Below the pieces are notes generated by a model. The model was not told where the DNA came from. It saw nothing but the letters and a program-made list of their open reading frames with translations, and did no database searches. Positions 36,501 through 45,586 of a stretch of 64,000 bases of DNA are shown in pieces. The position numbers were made by a program, and so were the translations under genes. This DNA is from Lewinellaceae bacterium. Lineage in GTDB: Bacteria; Bacteroidota; Bacteroidia; Chitinophagales; Saprospiraceae. The DNA lies in contig JACJYG010000010.1 of NCBI GenBank assembly GCA_020636215.1, forward strand, positions 186,001 to 250,000. The letters run 5' to 3'. Each line of letters opens with the position of its first letter. Within the stretch, counting starts at the first letter, position 1.

Positions 36501-38454
36501 CAATATCACTGCTGAAGTCGGGGATATTTTCGAAATGACGGGCATAAAAGCGACTGTGCTGGCTGATACCTTCCTGATCAATAATGACGATTGGGGCGCG
36601 CTGCGTTTAGACGCCAATGCCGACAACCTTAAGAGCCCCTTTTATGGCTACCTTTCCCTCACCAAGGATACCGCCCAGTTGCTGGCGGAGGGCTTCTTTA
36701 ATCCGGCCGCACAAGGCAGTGGAAGAGGCCTGGCGGATGAACAAATGGCCAATTATTTCAATATCAACACATTTATTACTGGTTTTCCTTTAGCTGTCGC
36801 CGAATACTGGATAGGAAGCAGTGTATCGAATACAGTTGGTAGTGTCGGAGGGAATATTCGGATCAATGGCCTGCCCGGCGACCCCCACATAGCCGGCTTC
36901 CTGACTATCCGGAATGGTGGTACTACTGTCGATTTTCTAAACACCCGCTATACCTTTGACCAGGCTCTGGTCCGGATGGATGACCACTATTTATTCGATG
37001 CATCCGATACGACCGTCAAAGATAAATTTGGCAACGAGGCTAAAGTTTTCGGGGGCATTACCCATCAGAAACTAAAAGGCCTCGCTATTTCCGCCCGGAT
37101 GGAAACCAATCGTTTCCTGGCCCTCGACACCGAGAAAGGCGATAATGAACTGTTCTATGGCCATGCCCTGGGCGAAGGCGACGTCCTGTTCAGCGGGCCT
37201 TTAAATAAGATCGATATTTACGTCAACGCCACGGTTGGCGAAGGCACCCGGCTGGTAATTCCTGTAAGTTATGGTTCGGATGCTTCCGAACTGAGCTTTA
37301 TCAATTTCCGTCAACGCAACCTACCGAATCCGAAAGAGGATGAATCGCGCCGGGAAGAGCCCACTGGCGTCAACCTGGAAATGGACCTGATCATTACCGA
37401 AGAGGCGCAGGGGGAAATCGTCTTCGATGAGCAGGCGGGGGATGTGATCAAAGGCCAGGGCCGGGGCAATATCCGGATATTGGTTCCCCGCAACGGAGAA
37501 TTCCAAATGTTCGGCGATTATATTATCGAGCGGGGGGATTACCTGTTCACCCTTTATAATGTGATCAATAAGGAATTCTCTATCAAAAAGGGTGGGGTAG
37601 TGAGCTGGTCAGGCGACCCCTTTGGCGCCAAGATCCGTTTGGAAGCAGAGTACAAGGATCTGTCTACCTCGGTAGCCAATTTTATCCAGGAATACCTGCA
37701 GGATGTTCAGCCGGAAATTAAAAACGAGGCCAGTAAATCAACCAATGTGGGCCTTACCATGGACCTGAGAGGAGACTTGCTGCAGCCGGTGATCAACTTC
37801 GACATCAACTTCCCTCAACTGACGGGACAGCTCAAAACATTAACCGACAATAAACTACGGTTACTCAAACAAGACCCCAATGAGCTCAACCGCCAGGTTT
37901 TCGGGCTTATTGTCGTCGGGCAATTCCTCCCCTCCGACCTGGCCATTCAGGGAAGCGAGATATTCTACAACACCGTTAGCGAATTCGTTTCCAACCAGCT
38001 GTCTCTGCTATTGACTGAACTCTTCTCGGAAGTCTTCTCCGAAGGTTCGGCCCTTTCCGGCATCGACCTCGACATCGCCTACAATCAGTACCAATCGGTT
38101 GACCTGGGCGAAGGGCAGAATATCAGCGGGGGTGATGAATTTCAGGTCCGGCTCCGGCAGGAGTTTTTCAATGACCGACTGACCATCCTCGTAGGCGGCA
38201 ACGTCGATGTGGGAAATACCGCCCGCGCCACCCCCGGTAGCAGCGGCACTTTTGTCGGCAACGACCTGGTGATCGAATACGTCCTCAATCAGGACCGGAC
38301 CGTGAAATTAAGGGTTTACCAGCGCTTGGAACCCGATATCGGCGGCGGCAGCCGCCTGGAGATCGGCACCGGCCTTAGCTTCCGCCGCGAATTCGACAGC
38401 TTCGGGGAATTCATCGCCAGCTTCCGAAGGGCGGCGCGGAAGGGGAAGCACTAA
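33535..38454 (+). CDS. TamB-like translocation/assembly module protein (AsmA superfamily)
   Basis: This 1639-residue protein has a signal-anchor near the N-terminus (IVGISLILFLVLSLILQIPAV, about 40-60), an AsmA-like start (TTVSIDRLNIIFLDRLILEGFYVEG), a very long beta-repeat middle, and a C-terminal DUF490/TamB domain (from about 1250). The end reads LEIGTGLSFRREFDSFGEF. TamB-type proteins span the periplasm and are thought to carry phospholipids or assist outer-membrane protein assembly with a BamA-family partner. The length is in the range of Bacteroidota TamB proteins (1400-1700). A TamA/BamA-like gene is not adjacent. The following gap is filled by a 9-bp repeat array. Confidence 0.88.
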   Translation: MQENTENQEQEKRSRWRSLAGGAWRWLKRIVGISLILFLVLSLILQIPAVQNWAAQRITSYLGKAMQTTVSIDRLNIIFLDRLILEGFYVEGLTPGDTAIYSKRLYANISLNPITYLRRGLVVEEAELDSATVNIRKAEGAYQTNIQILLGRLLSPDTTAVKKEEKKPFNLSLDKLSLRSVQFLKEDQENGQVLSVFLQEGALVFDEVNLPGNFIHTRSVVLKQPYISIASYPEKPLPPLGEAEQTPAADEAGTEEGLPFYATIGSFRLEGGKFSLHNYRNAPQKLTPIDELDFQHLEVYDINIGIDNFSFCSDSLDFEGQVRQLALRDESGFVLDNLSAEEARVWNKGVTLNGLKLKTPYSTLGDTLTFRYSSYEAFKDFPSRVRMGLYLNDASVTLRDIMTFAPGLNQNTFFSLNRNRKVFLDGLIKGRVNSLDGENLLIALEDNSLIVEGGFSSHDLTVRRSESMNLNLARLKTSMGTLRQLIPNFNPPPNFDRLGRLNFSGRFDGYFLDFVAYGELSTTLGKATMDMRMDLKNGRERANYSGKLALIDFDLGGWAQNPDFGLVNFTSEVKDGVGLSLETVRASLNAKVQSFVFKGYNYQNANLSGELKKNLFRGDFAIQDDNVDFSFLGTVDLTDSLPAFNFNATVNKLDLKQLNLAQQDIILSGKVQLDVKNSRLSDMEGGGRIQDLVIRHSKLGRTVIDSVSFRSQFVGARRKLFTINSDVADVALEGAFDIEQVPAAFTQYLARNYPEFFNRLRLKAPEKQIGAYAFSFDARIYDTKNLLALADGKLAPIQNGVLEGYFDNTRDSISLSMYLPQFKYDKIALNDLGLDARLEKSAGKVDLIILEPVLNDKTHFSKVTMLGILKRDTFEWGLNYESEGMSILDLDELNLNAQIFMPDSLNFRMEFTQSNLVLLKQPWLINDRNFITFRKGFIDTKNFLLTSGEKEIHLEGVGKKGLKLGLYNFDFSFIDDIWDYESLDFGGRFNITAEVGDIFEMTGIKATVLADTFLINNDDWGALRLDANADNLKSPFYGYLSLTKDTAQLLAEGFFNPAAQGSGRGLADEQMANYFNINTFITGFPLAVAEYWIGSSVSNTVGSVGGNIRINGLPGDPHIAGFLTIRNGGTTVDFLNTRYTFDQALVRMDDHYLFDASDTTVKDKFGNEAKVFGGITHQKLKGLAISARMETNRFLALDTEKGDNELFYGHALGEGDVLFSGPLNKIDIYVNATVGEGTRLVIPVSYGSDASELSFINFRQRNLPNPKEDESRREEPTGVNLEMDLIITEEAQGEIVFDEQAGDVIKGQGRGNIRILVPRNGEFQMFGDYIIERGDYLFTLYNVINKEFSIKKGGVVSWSGDPFGAKIRLEAEYKDLSTSVANFIQEYLQDVQPEIKNEASKSTNVGLTMDLRGDLLQPVINFDINFPQLTGQLKTLTDNKLRLLKQDPNELNRQVFGLIVVGQFLPSDLAIQGSEIFYNTVSEFVSNQLSLLLTELFSEVFSEGSALSGIDLDIAYNQYQSVDLGEGQNISGGDEFQVRLRQEFFNDRLTILVGGNVDVGNTARATPGSSGTFVGNDLVIEYVLNQDRTVKLRVYQRLEPDIGGGSRLEIGTGLSFRREFDSFGEFIASFRRAARKGKH

Positions 38455-38483
38455 ATCATTCCTGGTATGTCCAGACTCATGTG

Positions 38484-38700
38484 ACATGCGAGACCCACCA
38501 GACCCACCAGACACACGAGACATACGAGACCCACCAGACCTACCAGACCTACCAGACGCACCAGACACACCAGACACACCAGACGCACCAGACCTGCCAG
38601 ACCTACCAGACCTACCAGACACACCAGACGCACCAGACCTGCCAGACCTACCAGACCTACCAGACCTACCAGACACACCAGACACACCAGACACACAACA
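38484..38700. repeat. 9-bp tandem repeat array after tamB
   Basis: About 24 imperfect copies of CAGACCYACC-type nonamers fill about 215 bp between the convergent ends of tamB and the EEP-nuclease gene. Within it a higher-order unit of about 45 bp (gacgcacc, gacctgcc, gacctacc, gacctacc, gacacacc) is repeated, then a 54-bp variant. Because the unit is a multiple of three with no stops, all frames stay open and spurious repeat ORFs appear on both strands. There are no spacers, so it is not CRISPR. Confidence 0.92.
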
Positions 38701-38711
38701 AGCCCCTGGCG

Positions 38712-39722
38712 TCAATCCAAAATAAGGTCAATAAAAACCGGCAGGTGGTCGCTAAAGCCACCGTAGTAGTTGGGCCCGCCGTATGTGCGGTTGGGGCTCA
38801 GGCCGAAGCGGTCGCCTTTGTACATCACCCATTCCGGGGCGAAAATAGCCGGAGAACTGGCGTGTGGCGTGTGGCCCTGGCTGGCCAGAGCGGAGGAGAC
38901 GATGATCTGGTCCAGCATATTCCAGTTGCCGCGATAGTTGTAAGAACCCAGGCTTTTCCCCTGATAAGCGGCGAAGCAATTGTACAATTGGCGGCCGGCA
39001 ACCGGGTTCCCGAACGGCTGCGCGCCTAGTACTTCACTGACGCTTTTGTTGTTGGGTTCGTCATTAAAATCCCCCATGATGACGATCTGAGCGAGCGAGT
39101 CGGCGGCGAAGAGTTCATCCACCTTCTCCTTCAGTTTGGAGGCCACCAGCAGGCGGCGGGGCTCGCTGGCCTGTTCTCCGCCGCGGCGCGACGGCCAGTG
39201 GTTGACGAAAAAGTGTATTATGTCGCCAGAATCCTTCAGTTTTCCTTTTACGTAGAGGATATCCCGGCTGGTGTAGGCTTCCCCTTTCTCATCCGGTGGA
39301 AAGGTAATGCGGATATAACTTTGTTCCAGTACCTTGAAGGCTTTCTTCTGATAGAGCAAGCCCACATCTATGCCGCGAAGGTCCGGTGAATCAAAGTGAG
39401 CAATGTCGTATTTGCTTTCCCGAAGCAGGCCTTCCTCCGCCAGGGCTTCCATTACCTTTGCATTTTCCACTTCCGCCAAGCCGATAAAAGCCGGATCGCC
39501 CATAGCGTCCAACACCTTCGCCAATTGTTCCAGCTTTTTCTGGTAGCGTTCCGCGGTCCACTGCTGTTTGCCGGTGGGGGTGAAGTCTTCGTCCAGCGTA
39601 TTGGGGTCGTCTTCCAGGTCGAAGAGGTTTTCGACATTGTAAAAGGCGATGCGCACGCTTTTCTGGGCTGAAAGTTGAGGGAGAATGCACAGCAGGAGAA
39701 AGCAGAAAGCCAGGTATTTCAT
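38712..39722 (-). CDS. Secreted endonuclease/exonuclease/phosphatase (EEP) family protein
   Basis: This 336-residue protein has a signal peptide (MKYLAFCFLLLCILPQLSAQ) and an EEP-fold domain. Motifs are RIAFYNVENLFDLEDD (metal-binding Asn and Glu), FIGLAEVEN, FFVNHWPSR (catalytic His), IVIMGDFNDEP and GGFSDHLPVFIDL. The fold covers metal-dependent DNases, phosphoesterases and sphingomyelinases. The Asn/Glu and SDH motifs are all present, so it should be catalytically competent. The start is ATG at 39720-39722; the 15-codon upstream extension in the same frame has no signal peptide. Its end faces tamB across the 9-bp repeat array. Confidence 0.88.
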   Translation of the reverse strand: MKYLAFCFLLLCILPQLSAQKSVRIAFYNVENLFDLEDDPNTLDEDFTPTGKQQWTAERYQKKLEQLAKVLDAMGDPAFIGLAEVENAKVMEALAEEGLLRESKYDIAHFDSPDLRGIDVGLLYQKKAFKVLEQSYIRITFPPDEKGEAYTSRDILYVKGKLKDSGDIIHFFVNHWPSRRGGEQASEPRRLLVASKLKEKVDELFAADSLAQIVIMGDFNDEPNNKSVSEVLGAQPFGNPVAGRQLYNCFAAYQGKSLGSYNYRGNWNMLDQIIVSSALASQGHTPHASSPAIFAPEWVMYKGDRFGLSPNRTYGGPNYYGGFSDHLPVFIDLILD

Positions 39723-39777
39723 AGTGGATGGTTTTGTGGGGGGCAATATTACAAAAAATCCATTCACTAATCACCTG

Positions 39778-39817
39778 CCAGGTGACACCTCTTCCTCTCG
39801 TTGGAGATGTCACCTGG
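39778..39817 (-). terminator. Intrinsic-type hairpin after the alpha-2-macroglobulin gene
   Basis: Arms CCAGGTGACACCTC and GAGATGTCACCTGG pair with one mismatch around a 12-base loop. Reading on the minus strand, a TTTTTT run follows about 20 bases later, which fits termination of the alpha-2-macroglobulin transcript before the EEP gene. On the plus strand the T-rich flank CTTTTAACTTTTT is also near. Confidence 0.6.
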
Positions 39818-39847
39818 TAAGCGTTGCCTTTTAACTTTTTACATTCC

Positions 39848-42800
39848 TCAAATTTCCCTCGGCGCCGTCACCTCCACCCAGCGGCCCGGCACGCGGGCGT
39901 TGATGGAATGGTCGTACATCGCTTCGCAGGAGACGGCGGGCAGGTAGAAACGCCCCTGGTAAGCGGCGTTCAGCTGGACGCGGTACACATCCGTTTTCCG
40001 TTCGCCCAGGCCGAAGAAGGTATTGACCCGGTCGTCGCGGATATCCAGGTATTCGGGCCGGCTTTCGGTTTTGAAGGCCTCAATTTCATCCATTCGGGTA
40101 TTGATGATCTCCCAGCCGGAGGGGAAGATCTGGCTCAGCGCCAGCTCCTGGTAGGGGAAGGGCCGTTGCCCGGTATGGGTGACCCGCACCTCGGCGATGA
40201 AGTCGCTGCCCTGGCTGATGGCGCCCGGGTCGAGCAGGCTGTTCTCCATCGTTTTGTATAACACCTCGATCTTCAGCCCCTGTGCGCTGGCGGTTTCCGC
40301 TCCGGCGAGAGGCTGCCCCCGGCGGATGACCCGGGTAAAGAGCGTTCCCTTTCCGGAATTTTTCACCGTCACTTGCTGCTGGCCGCTATTCTTTATCGGA
40401 ATCTCGATCTGCATAAGCGGTTTATTGGAACCGGCATTGACCGGTTGGCCCTTCTGGAGTTCGTAGGCAAAAGCCAGTTTCCCACTCACCTCCGAGCCTC
40501 CCACATACTTGCCTATTGCCAGAAGGGAGAAGGCAATCTCCTGGGTGCTGTACCAGCCCTGGCTGCTGAGCTCGTCGGAAATATAACGAACCAGCTCTGC
40601 TGCTTTTTCACGTTCGTTGAGCAGCACCAGGGTTTCCAGGATCATGGCGCGGTCTCTCAGCTCGGAACCATAGGTGTAAGCCAGTTCCTGGTATTTGTCC
40701 ACCTGGGTGCCCAGCTTGTTGGTGATCTGTTTGGCCACCTCCGGCTTTCCGGCCAGGGCATAGGCGGCGGCCAGTCGCCATTTCGCCTGCAGGGAGAGGC
40801 CGTTGAATTCCCGCAAGCGGTTCATCGCAGCCAGGTCCGGTTCTTTGGCCAGGGCGAGGGTATAGAGGCGGTAGGCCTGCATCAGTTCATGGCTGTTCCG
40901 GGAATAGAAGCCGTATTCAGCTTGTTTTCCATCCCACATTCTGGAAACCTTTTTCTGGAACTGTGTCCATTTTTCAAGCATGGAAGGCGGCACGGAATAG
41001 CCCAGTGCCTGGGCTTCCAGCAGGAAGTGGCCGGCGTAGTTGGTAGCCCAATGGTCGGGTTCATAGCCGCCGGGCCAGTAGGCGAAACCGCCCTGGCTGG
41101 TCTGGAACTGTTTCAGCCGTTCGATGGTGGCCTTGATGTTGCCGGGAATCCGCTTTTCCTGAGCGTCGTCCAGCTCCATCAGTTTCTGTACATAGAGCTG
41201 TGGGAAACCACCGGAAAGGGTTTGTTCCAGGCAACCGTAGGGGTATCCCAGCAGGTATTCCAGCCGCTGGCCCAGGTTGATGGGGGGAATGCTGGATACT
41301 TCCAGAATAGCCTCATTCGTGCCCTGCATGCCTACGGGGCTGAAGCTATAAGTAAAAGCTTGTCCGGCATCCAGCACTTTGCTGTCAACATCGGTGACAT
41401 AGGGGTTTGGATTCCGGACCTGTATCTCTATTTCCTGTTTAGAGGTTTCGCCGTTGCCATTGCCGGTAACGGTGAAGCGGGCGACACCAGCCGCCTGGCC
41501 TACCTCGATCTCAAAGTTTACCAGTTGGTCGCCGGGGCCGGAAAATTGGAGGCTTTGGGAAGCCGGGCCGATGATCTTCACCAGGCCACTTTTTTCCTGG
41601 ACACTAATGGTCGCGTTGCGCACCTTCTTGTCCATGGCAAACACACTAACCGGTAATTGCATCCGCTCACCTGGGCTCAGCACCCGGGGCAGGGTAGCCA
41701 ACACCATCAGCGGCTGCCGGACCGGCACTGTTTTTTCAGTGCTCCCGTAGGCTGTTTGGTCGGCTGCTACCACCATAACCCGAACGGCGCCGACGTAATT
41801 GGGCATGCGGATCTCATGCTTGGCGGCCTTGCCTTTCTTAAGTTCGAAGGGGCCCAGGTGGATGGCTACGGGCTTGAAGCGGTTGGCGCGGTCGTCCTGT
41901 GCTCCGCGGCGGATCTCACCGTCCCCGCCGATGCTGAGCAGGCGTTCCAGTTCGGCGCCGTAAGCGCCCAGCACCTGGTCATATACATCCCAGGTACGCA
42001 CGCCCAGCGCTTCGCGGGCGTAGAAGGCATCCCAGGGATTGGGTGTTTTGAAGCGGGTCAGGCCCAACAAGCCTTCATCGACGACGGCGAGGGTGTAGGC
42101 CATGGGCTGGCCTTTTGTTTCGGAAACTTCCACCGTAAAGGTTTGTTCCGGTTTGAGTTCATCCGGCATTTTAACCTTTGGCGCCAGTCGGGTAGCCGGG
42201 TCTTCCACCATGATGGGAATGACGCCATACATGCGGATTGGCAGGTCATTTTTTACCTGGGCGTGGGGTTGGATCATGGCGACGTGGGCATAAACGTTGG
42301 GCGCCATTTCCGGTTTGGCCTTGAAGGAGAAGGTGTTTTCACCTTGTTTGGACTCCACCCAGAATGATTCCACCACCTTTGTGCCGTTTTCGAGCGTAAC
42401 CAGGGCGCGTCCGATCTCCCCGGCCGGCAAGGTCAGCTTGACCGTTTCACCCACCTGGTATTTTGGTTTGTCAGAAGAGAACGACAGCATGGCGGCAGCC
42501 TCCCGGAAGCCATCCTGGTCTTCGCCATACCATGGATAGCCGGCATAGAAATAGCTACCGGAGCAATGGCCGGTTTCGGTATCGCAAACGCGGACGAGGT
42601 AGCGGCCCCACTCTTCCACTGAAAGGGCCCAGTCGGCTTCTCCTTTTCCATTTGTAGACACCTCCTTCTTCATGAGGGCATCGTAGTGGGTGCTGGTATT
42701 ATAGCGGGAAACGTTATCATAACCGTTGTCCCACCACCAGCGCCATTCTACCCGGTATACGCCAATGCTGAGCTTGCGGTTACTAAGCGGTTGCCCCGTT

Positions 42801-45448
42801 TTGCTAAGGGAAACAAAGCTGATGTTGCCGGTTTCTTTGACATTGAAACGTTGCTCTCCGTATTTGTTGGTGGGGATGCGGATCCCGGCATAAGCTTCAA
42901 AGGGGTCGTACGGCAGGGTTTGGCTATCAGTGCTGAAATCGCCGCCCTTTTCGAATACGCGGCTCTTGAAGGATGCCGATAACCTGCCGGGCATGAGCGT
43001 GTTGTTAGCGAGGCGGAATTCCAGGGAAGCCCGCCCTTCCTCATTCAGTTTTCCATCGAAAGCCGTGATCGGGTCGGATTCAAAAGACCGCGCCGGGTCG
43101 TCGAAAATGAAATTGTCATACCCTTTGAATTCGGTCCTGACGGTGCGCAGTTGGGCCTCTACTTTGGCCGCCAACCCGCGCGCCGGAGCGCCGTGCAGCC
43201 AGTTGGCCTGAAGGCTGGCCCGGATGGGCTCATCGGCAGCACTAAGGGACGGCTTGCCGAAATTCAGGTCAATTTTGATGCGGTTGGGCTTCACGGTTTC
43301 GATGCGGATGGGCTTTTCGAAAGTAGCGCCCCCGGCTTTAACAGAAGCCATCCAGGAACCGGTGGGGTCATCAACGCCGGTGGAAAAGTACAGCGGATAA
43401 ACAAAGTTCACGCTTTCACCAACCACCCGTTTTTCCCGGAGCTGGCCACGCGGGTCGCGCAATTCAAAGGTGATGGGGTAGTTTGGCGGGAGCTTGCTTT
43501 GGCGGTCTTCCAGGATAAAATTAAGGTAGACCGAATCTCCTGGCCGCCAAACGCCGCGTTCACCATAGAGGAAGCCTTTGAGCCCTTTCTGCGCCACCAC
43601 GCCAGACACATCGAAGCGGCTCATCGATAGAGAACTGCCGTCTTCAAGCCGAAGATAGCCACGCTGGTTGCCCTGTTGGGCGATCACCACGAAGGGTTTG
43701 CGGGGCAGCTGCACGCTGGCTATCCCCTTATCGTCGGTTGAGGCTTGTCCCAGTAATTGCTGCTGGAAGTCGTAAAATTCCAGTTGCGCCCCCTGGACAG
43801 GAGCCGTTGTACGCAGGTCGGCAACGCTTACAAAGAAAGCGTTGTCGGAGCCTCCTTTGGCAATCAGGCCCAGGTTGGAAGCGAAGACGTTGCGTTGAAT
43901 AAAACGGTCGGAATTGTAATAAGCAGGGTAGCAAGGGTCTTCCCGTTGGGCCCAGGAATAGTCTTCATAATAGCCGTCGATGCCATACCAGCTATCCATA
44001 ATGCTGGCAATGTCGTCCTCCTGAGGGGTATCGGTTTGTTGAAGGTTATCGTTTAGGGACTCTGCAGTTGCATTTTTATTACAGAAATAGGTGGAATATT
44101 CGGGGCGGAAGCCAATTCGGACCTGATAGATCGCCTGGTCGTCCTTTTCGATCATTCGGCTTAGGTCGAGAGCGTAGCGCGTCCATTGGGAGGTATTGGC
44201 ATCGGGGTTGAGCGTAGCCAGCGGCACCTTTTTTTGCATGATAATGCGCCCAACCCGGTAAAGGTCGTAGTTTCCATCCAGTTCGTTGGTTTGCAGGAAT
44301 TGAAGGATATTGTTGTGGTATATCTTGAAGACCTCTACCTCCACAGCGTTCAGGCTAATGGCTTCGAAGGGGAAGATGAGCCCATTGGAGTTGGGCATGA
44401 TAACGCCATTGCCGACGAGCCGTACTTCCGGCATGGAACCATTGATACTGATGGACCATTCGCTGGCGTTGCGCATTTTTTTATCATTGGTGTTCCGGAT
44501 GCCGGGGTTCACCTGAATAGTTTGATCCCCTACGATGCGGGAGGTGGGGTATACCCGGAGCACATTGCCGTCGATAATGTAGCGAAAGTTGCTGCCGTAG
44601 CCGGCGATGCTGATCAGGCCATCGAGGTTTTGGGATGCGAGCAAGGGGTCGGAGAAGTGTAGCTGAATATATTGCTCCTGGCCCTGAACGGCCCGGGCGT
44701 TCGTCACTTTGAAATCGTCAATAGCCGGCACCTCTACTTCCTGGCTGTCCTTAGCCTTAACATTTATGGGGGCGCCATTCCAGCTCAGGCTGACCTGTGA
44801 TGCACGTGCTCCCCGGGCGATGCCTTCCACGTAAAAATAGTGTTCCGTGCCGTCAGCAGAATGGGTCCAACGGATGGATAATTGCTGGCCGTTCTGTTTG
44901 GCAGTCAGCAGTTGTTCCACCTTTTCGTCGCTGGCCATATCGGCCGTGAACAGGCTGCCCTGCAGTTCCTGTTTGCTGAGGTCTTTAGGATTAGGGGCGT
45001 GAAGCCCGTCAACGGTGACTTCAAAATACTGGACGCGGGTACGGAAGTCAAACTCAAAGCTTTCGGCTTCAGCCGGCACATCCGGGAAAACCGCCTTTAG
45101 GTTGACGGTGGCGACAAAAGTTTTTCCTGATTCCAGTGGTTCGCTGGGATCAAAACGGAGCGTCTGTCCATCTTCCCATTTCGCAACACCACTAATAGCA
45201 GGAGAGAAAGAGAGAATACGCTCTTTTACCTCCTGTCCGATCTCCGTTTCATCCGCTGCAAGGCTGGCAAAACGCACGCGGATGGGGTCGGCTTTGGAGA
45301 TAGCGCCGGACGTATAGGCATAAACATAAGCACTGACACTTTCCGGCATTTTCCGTGCACGCTTATCCTTGCAGGAAGTGAAGGTAGAAAGAAGCAGGAA
45401 AGCAGAAACGGAGAGTAATAGGAAAGAGAAAAGTTTCTTGTGGGACAT
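39848..45448 (-). CDS. Alpha-2-macroglobulin family lipoprotein with thioester motif
   Basis: This 1866-residue lipoprotein (signal and lipobox ...STFTSC, Cys26) has the bacterial alpha-2-macroglobulin layout. Several MG beta domains come first. A bait-like region follows, and the thioester motif CLEQ sits in GYPYGCLEQ with Cys1406 and Gln1409 intact. The terpenoid-toroid (complement-like) helices come next and a terminal receptor-binding-like domain ends the protein. In E. coli the counterpart YfhM is thought to trap proteases in the periplasm and pairs with penicillin-binding protein PbpC. No pbpC is present here, so it may act alone. Outer-membrane anchoring is likely. Confidence 0.92.
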   Translation of the reverse strand: MSHKKLFSFLLLSVSAFLLLSTFTSCKDKRARKMPESVSAYVYAYTSGAISKADPIRVRFASLAADETEIGQEVKERILSFSPAISGVAKWEDGQTLRFDPSEPLESGKTFVATVNLKAVFPDVPAEAESFEFDFRTRVQYFEVTVDGLHAPNPKDLSKQELQGSLFTADMASDEKVEQLLTAKQNGQQLSIRWTHSADGTEHYFYVEGIARGARASQVSLSWNGAPINVKAKDSQEVEVPAIDDFKVTNARAVQGQEQYIQLHFSDPLLASQNLDGLISIAGYGSNFRYIIDGNVLRVYPTSRIVGDQTIQVNPGIRNTNDKKMRNASEWSISINGSMPEVRLVGNGVIMPNSNGLIFPFEAISLNAVEVEVFKIYHNNILQFLQTNELDGNYDLYRVGRIIMQKKVPLATLNPDANTSQWTRYALDLSRMIEKDDQAIYQVRIGFRPEYSTYFCNKNATAESLNDNLQQTDTPQEDDIASIMDSWYGIDGYYEDYSWAQREDPCYPAYYNSDRFIQRNVFASNLGLIAKGGSDNAFFVSVADLRTTAPVQGAQLEFYDFQQQLLGQASTDDKGIASVQLPRKPFVVIAQQGNQRGYLRLEDGSSLSMSRFDVSGVVAQKGLKGFLYGERGVWRPGDSVYLNFILEDRQSKLPPNYPITFELRDPRGQLREKRVVGESVNFVYPLYFSTGVDDPTGSWMASVKAGGATFEKPIRIETVKPNRIKIDLNFGKPSLSAADEPIRASLQANWLHGAPARGLAAKVEAQLRTVRTEFKGYDNFIFDDPARSFESDPITAFDGKLNEEGRASLEFRLANNTLMPGRLSASFKSRVFEKGGDFSTDSQTLPYDPFEAYAGIRIPTNKYGEQRFNVKETGNISFVSLSKTGQPLSNRKLSIGVYRVEWRWWWDNGYDNVSRYNTSTHYDALMKKEVSTNGKGEADWALSVEEWGRYLVRVCDTETGHCSGSYFYAGYPWYGEDQDGFREAAAMLSFSSDKPKYQVGETVKLTLPAGEIGRALVTLENGTKVVESFWVESKQGENTFSFKAKPEMAPNVYAHVAMIQPHAQVKNDLPIRMYGVIPIMVEDPATRLAPKVKMPDELKPEQTFTVEVSETKGQPMAYTLAVVDEGLLGLTRFKTPNPWDAFYAREALGVRTWDVYDQVLGAYGAELERLLSIGGDGEIRRGAQDDRANRFKPVAIHLGPFELKKGKAAKHEIRMPNYVGAVRVMVVAADQTAYGSTEKTVPVRQPLMVLATLPRVLSPGERMQLPVSVFAMDKKVRNATISVQEKSGLVKIIGPASQSLQFSGPGDQLVNFEIEVGQAAGVARFTVTGNGNGETSKQEIEIQVRNPNPYVTDVDSKVLDAGQAFTYSFSPVGMQGTNEAILEVSSIPPINLGQRLEYLLGYPYGCLEQTLSGGFPQLYVQKLMELDDAQEKRIPGNIKATIERLKQFQTSQGGFAYWPGGYEPDHWATNYAGHFLLEAQALGYSVPPSMLEKWTQFQKKVSRMWDGKQAEYGFYSRNSHELMQAYRLYTLALAKEPDLAAMNRLREFNGLSLQAKWRLAAAYALAGKPEVAKQITNKLGTQVDKYQELAYTYGSELRDRAMILETLVLLNEREKAAELVRYISDELSSQGWYSTQEIAFSLLAIGKYVGGSEVSGKLAFAYELQKGQPVNAGSNKPLMQIEIPIKNSGQQQVTVKNSGKGTLFTRVIRRGQPLAGAETASAQGLKIEVLYKTMENSLLDPGAISQGSDFIAEVRVTHTGQRPFPYQELALSQIFPSGWEIINTRMDEIEAFKTESRPEYLDIRDDRVNTFFGLGERKTDVYRVQLNAAYQGRFYLPAVSCEAMYDHSINARVPGRWVEVTAPREI

Positions 45449-45505
45449 GGTTTTTGAATTATCTTGGGGAAATGAACAACTCCTTTCCCTGATCTGTGTT
45501 AGGAA

Positions 45506-45539
45506 TTTGGCTACAAGGTAGTCGCTTCCCGTATCTTCA
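45506..45539 (+). promoter_or_regulatory. Promoter candidate for the LON-domain gene
   Basis: TTTG at 45506-45509 and TATCTTCA at 45532-45539 are separated by 22 bp (six of eight in the -7 box). The start codon lies 47 bp further on. The gap is shared with the divergent alpha-2-macroglobulin gene. Confidence 0.4.
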
Positions 45540-45586
45540 TCAAGAGGAGTTCCATCTAAATATAGAAAAAAATTGCGACATCTTCC

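Noticed and set aside
38308..38715. 135-codon minus-strand ORF of Ser-Gly-Arg repeats, and similar repeat ORFs on the plus strand
   Set aside because: They arise because the 9-bp array is free of stops in every frame; no start context or homology supports them.
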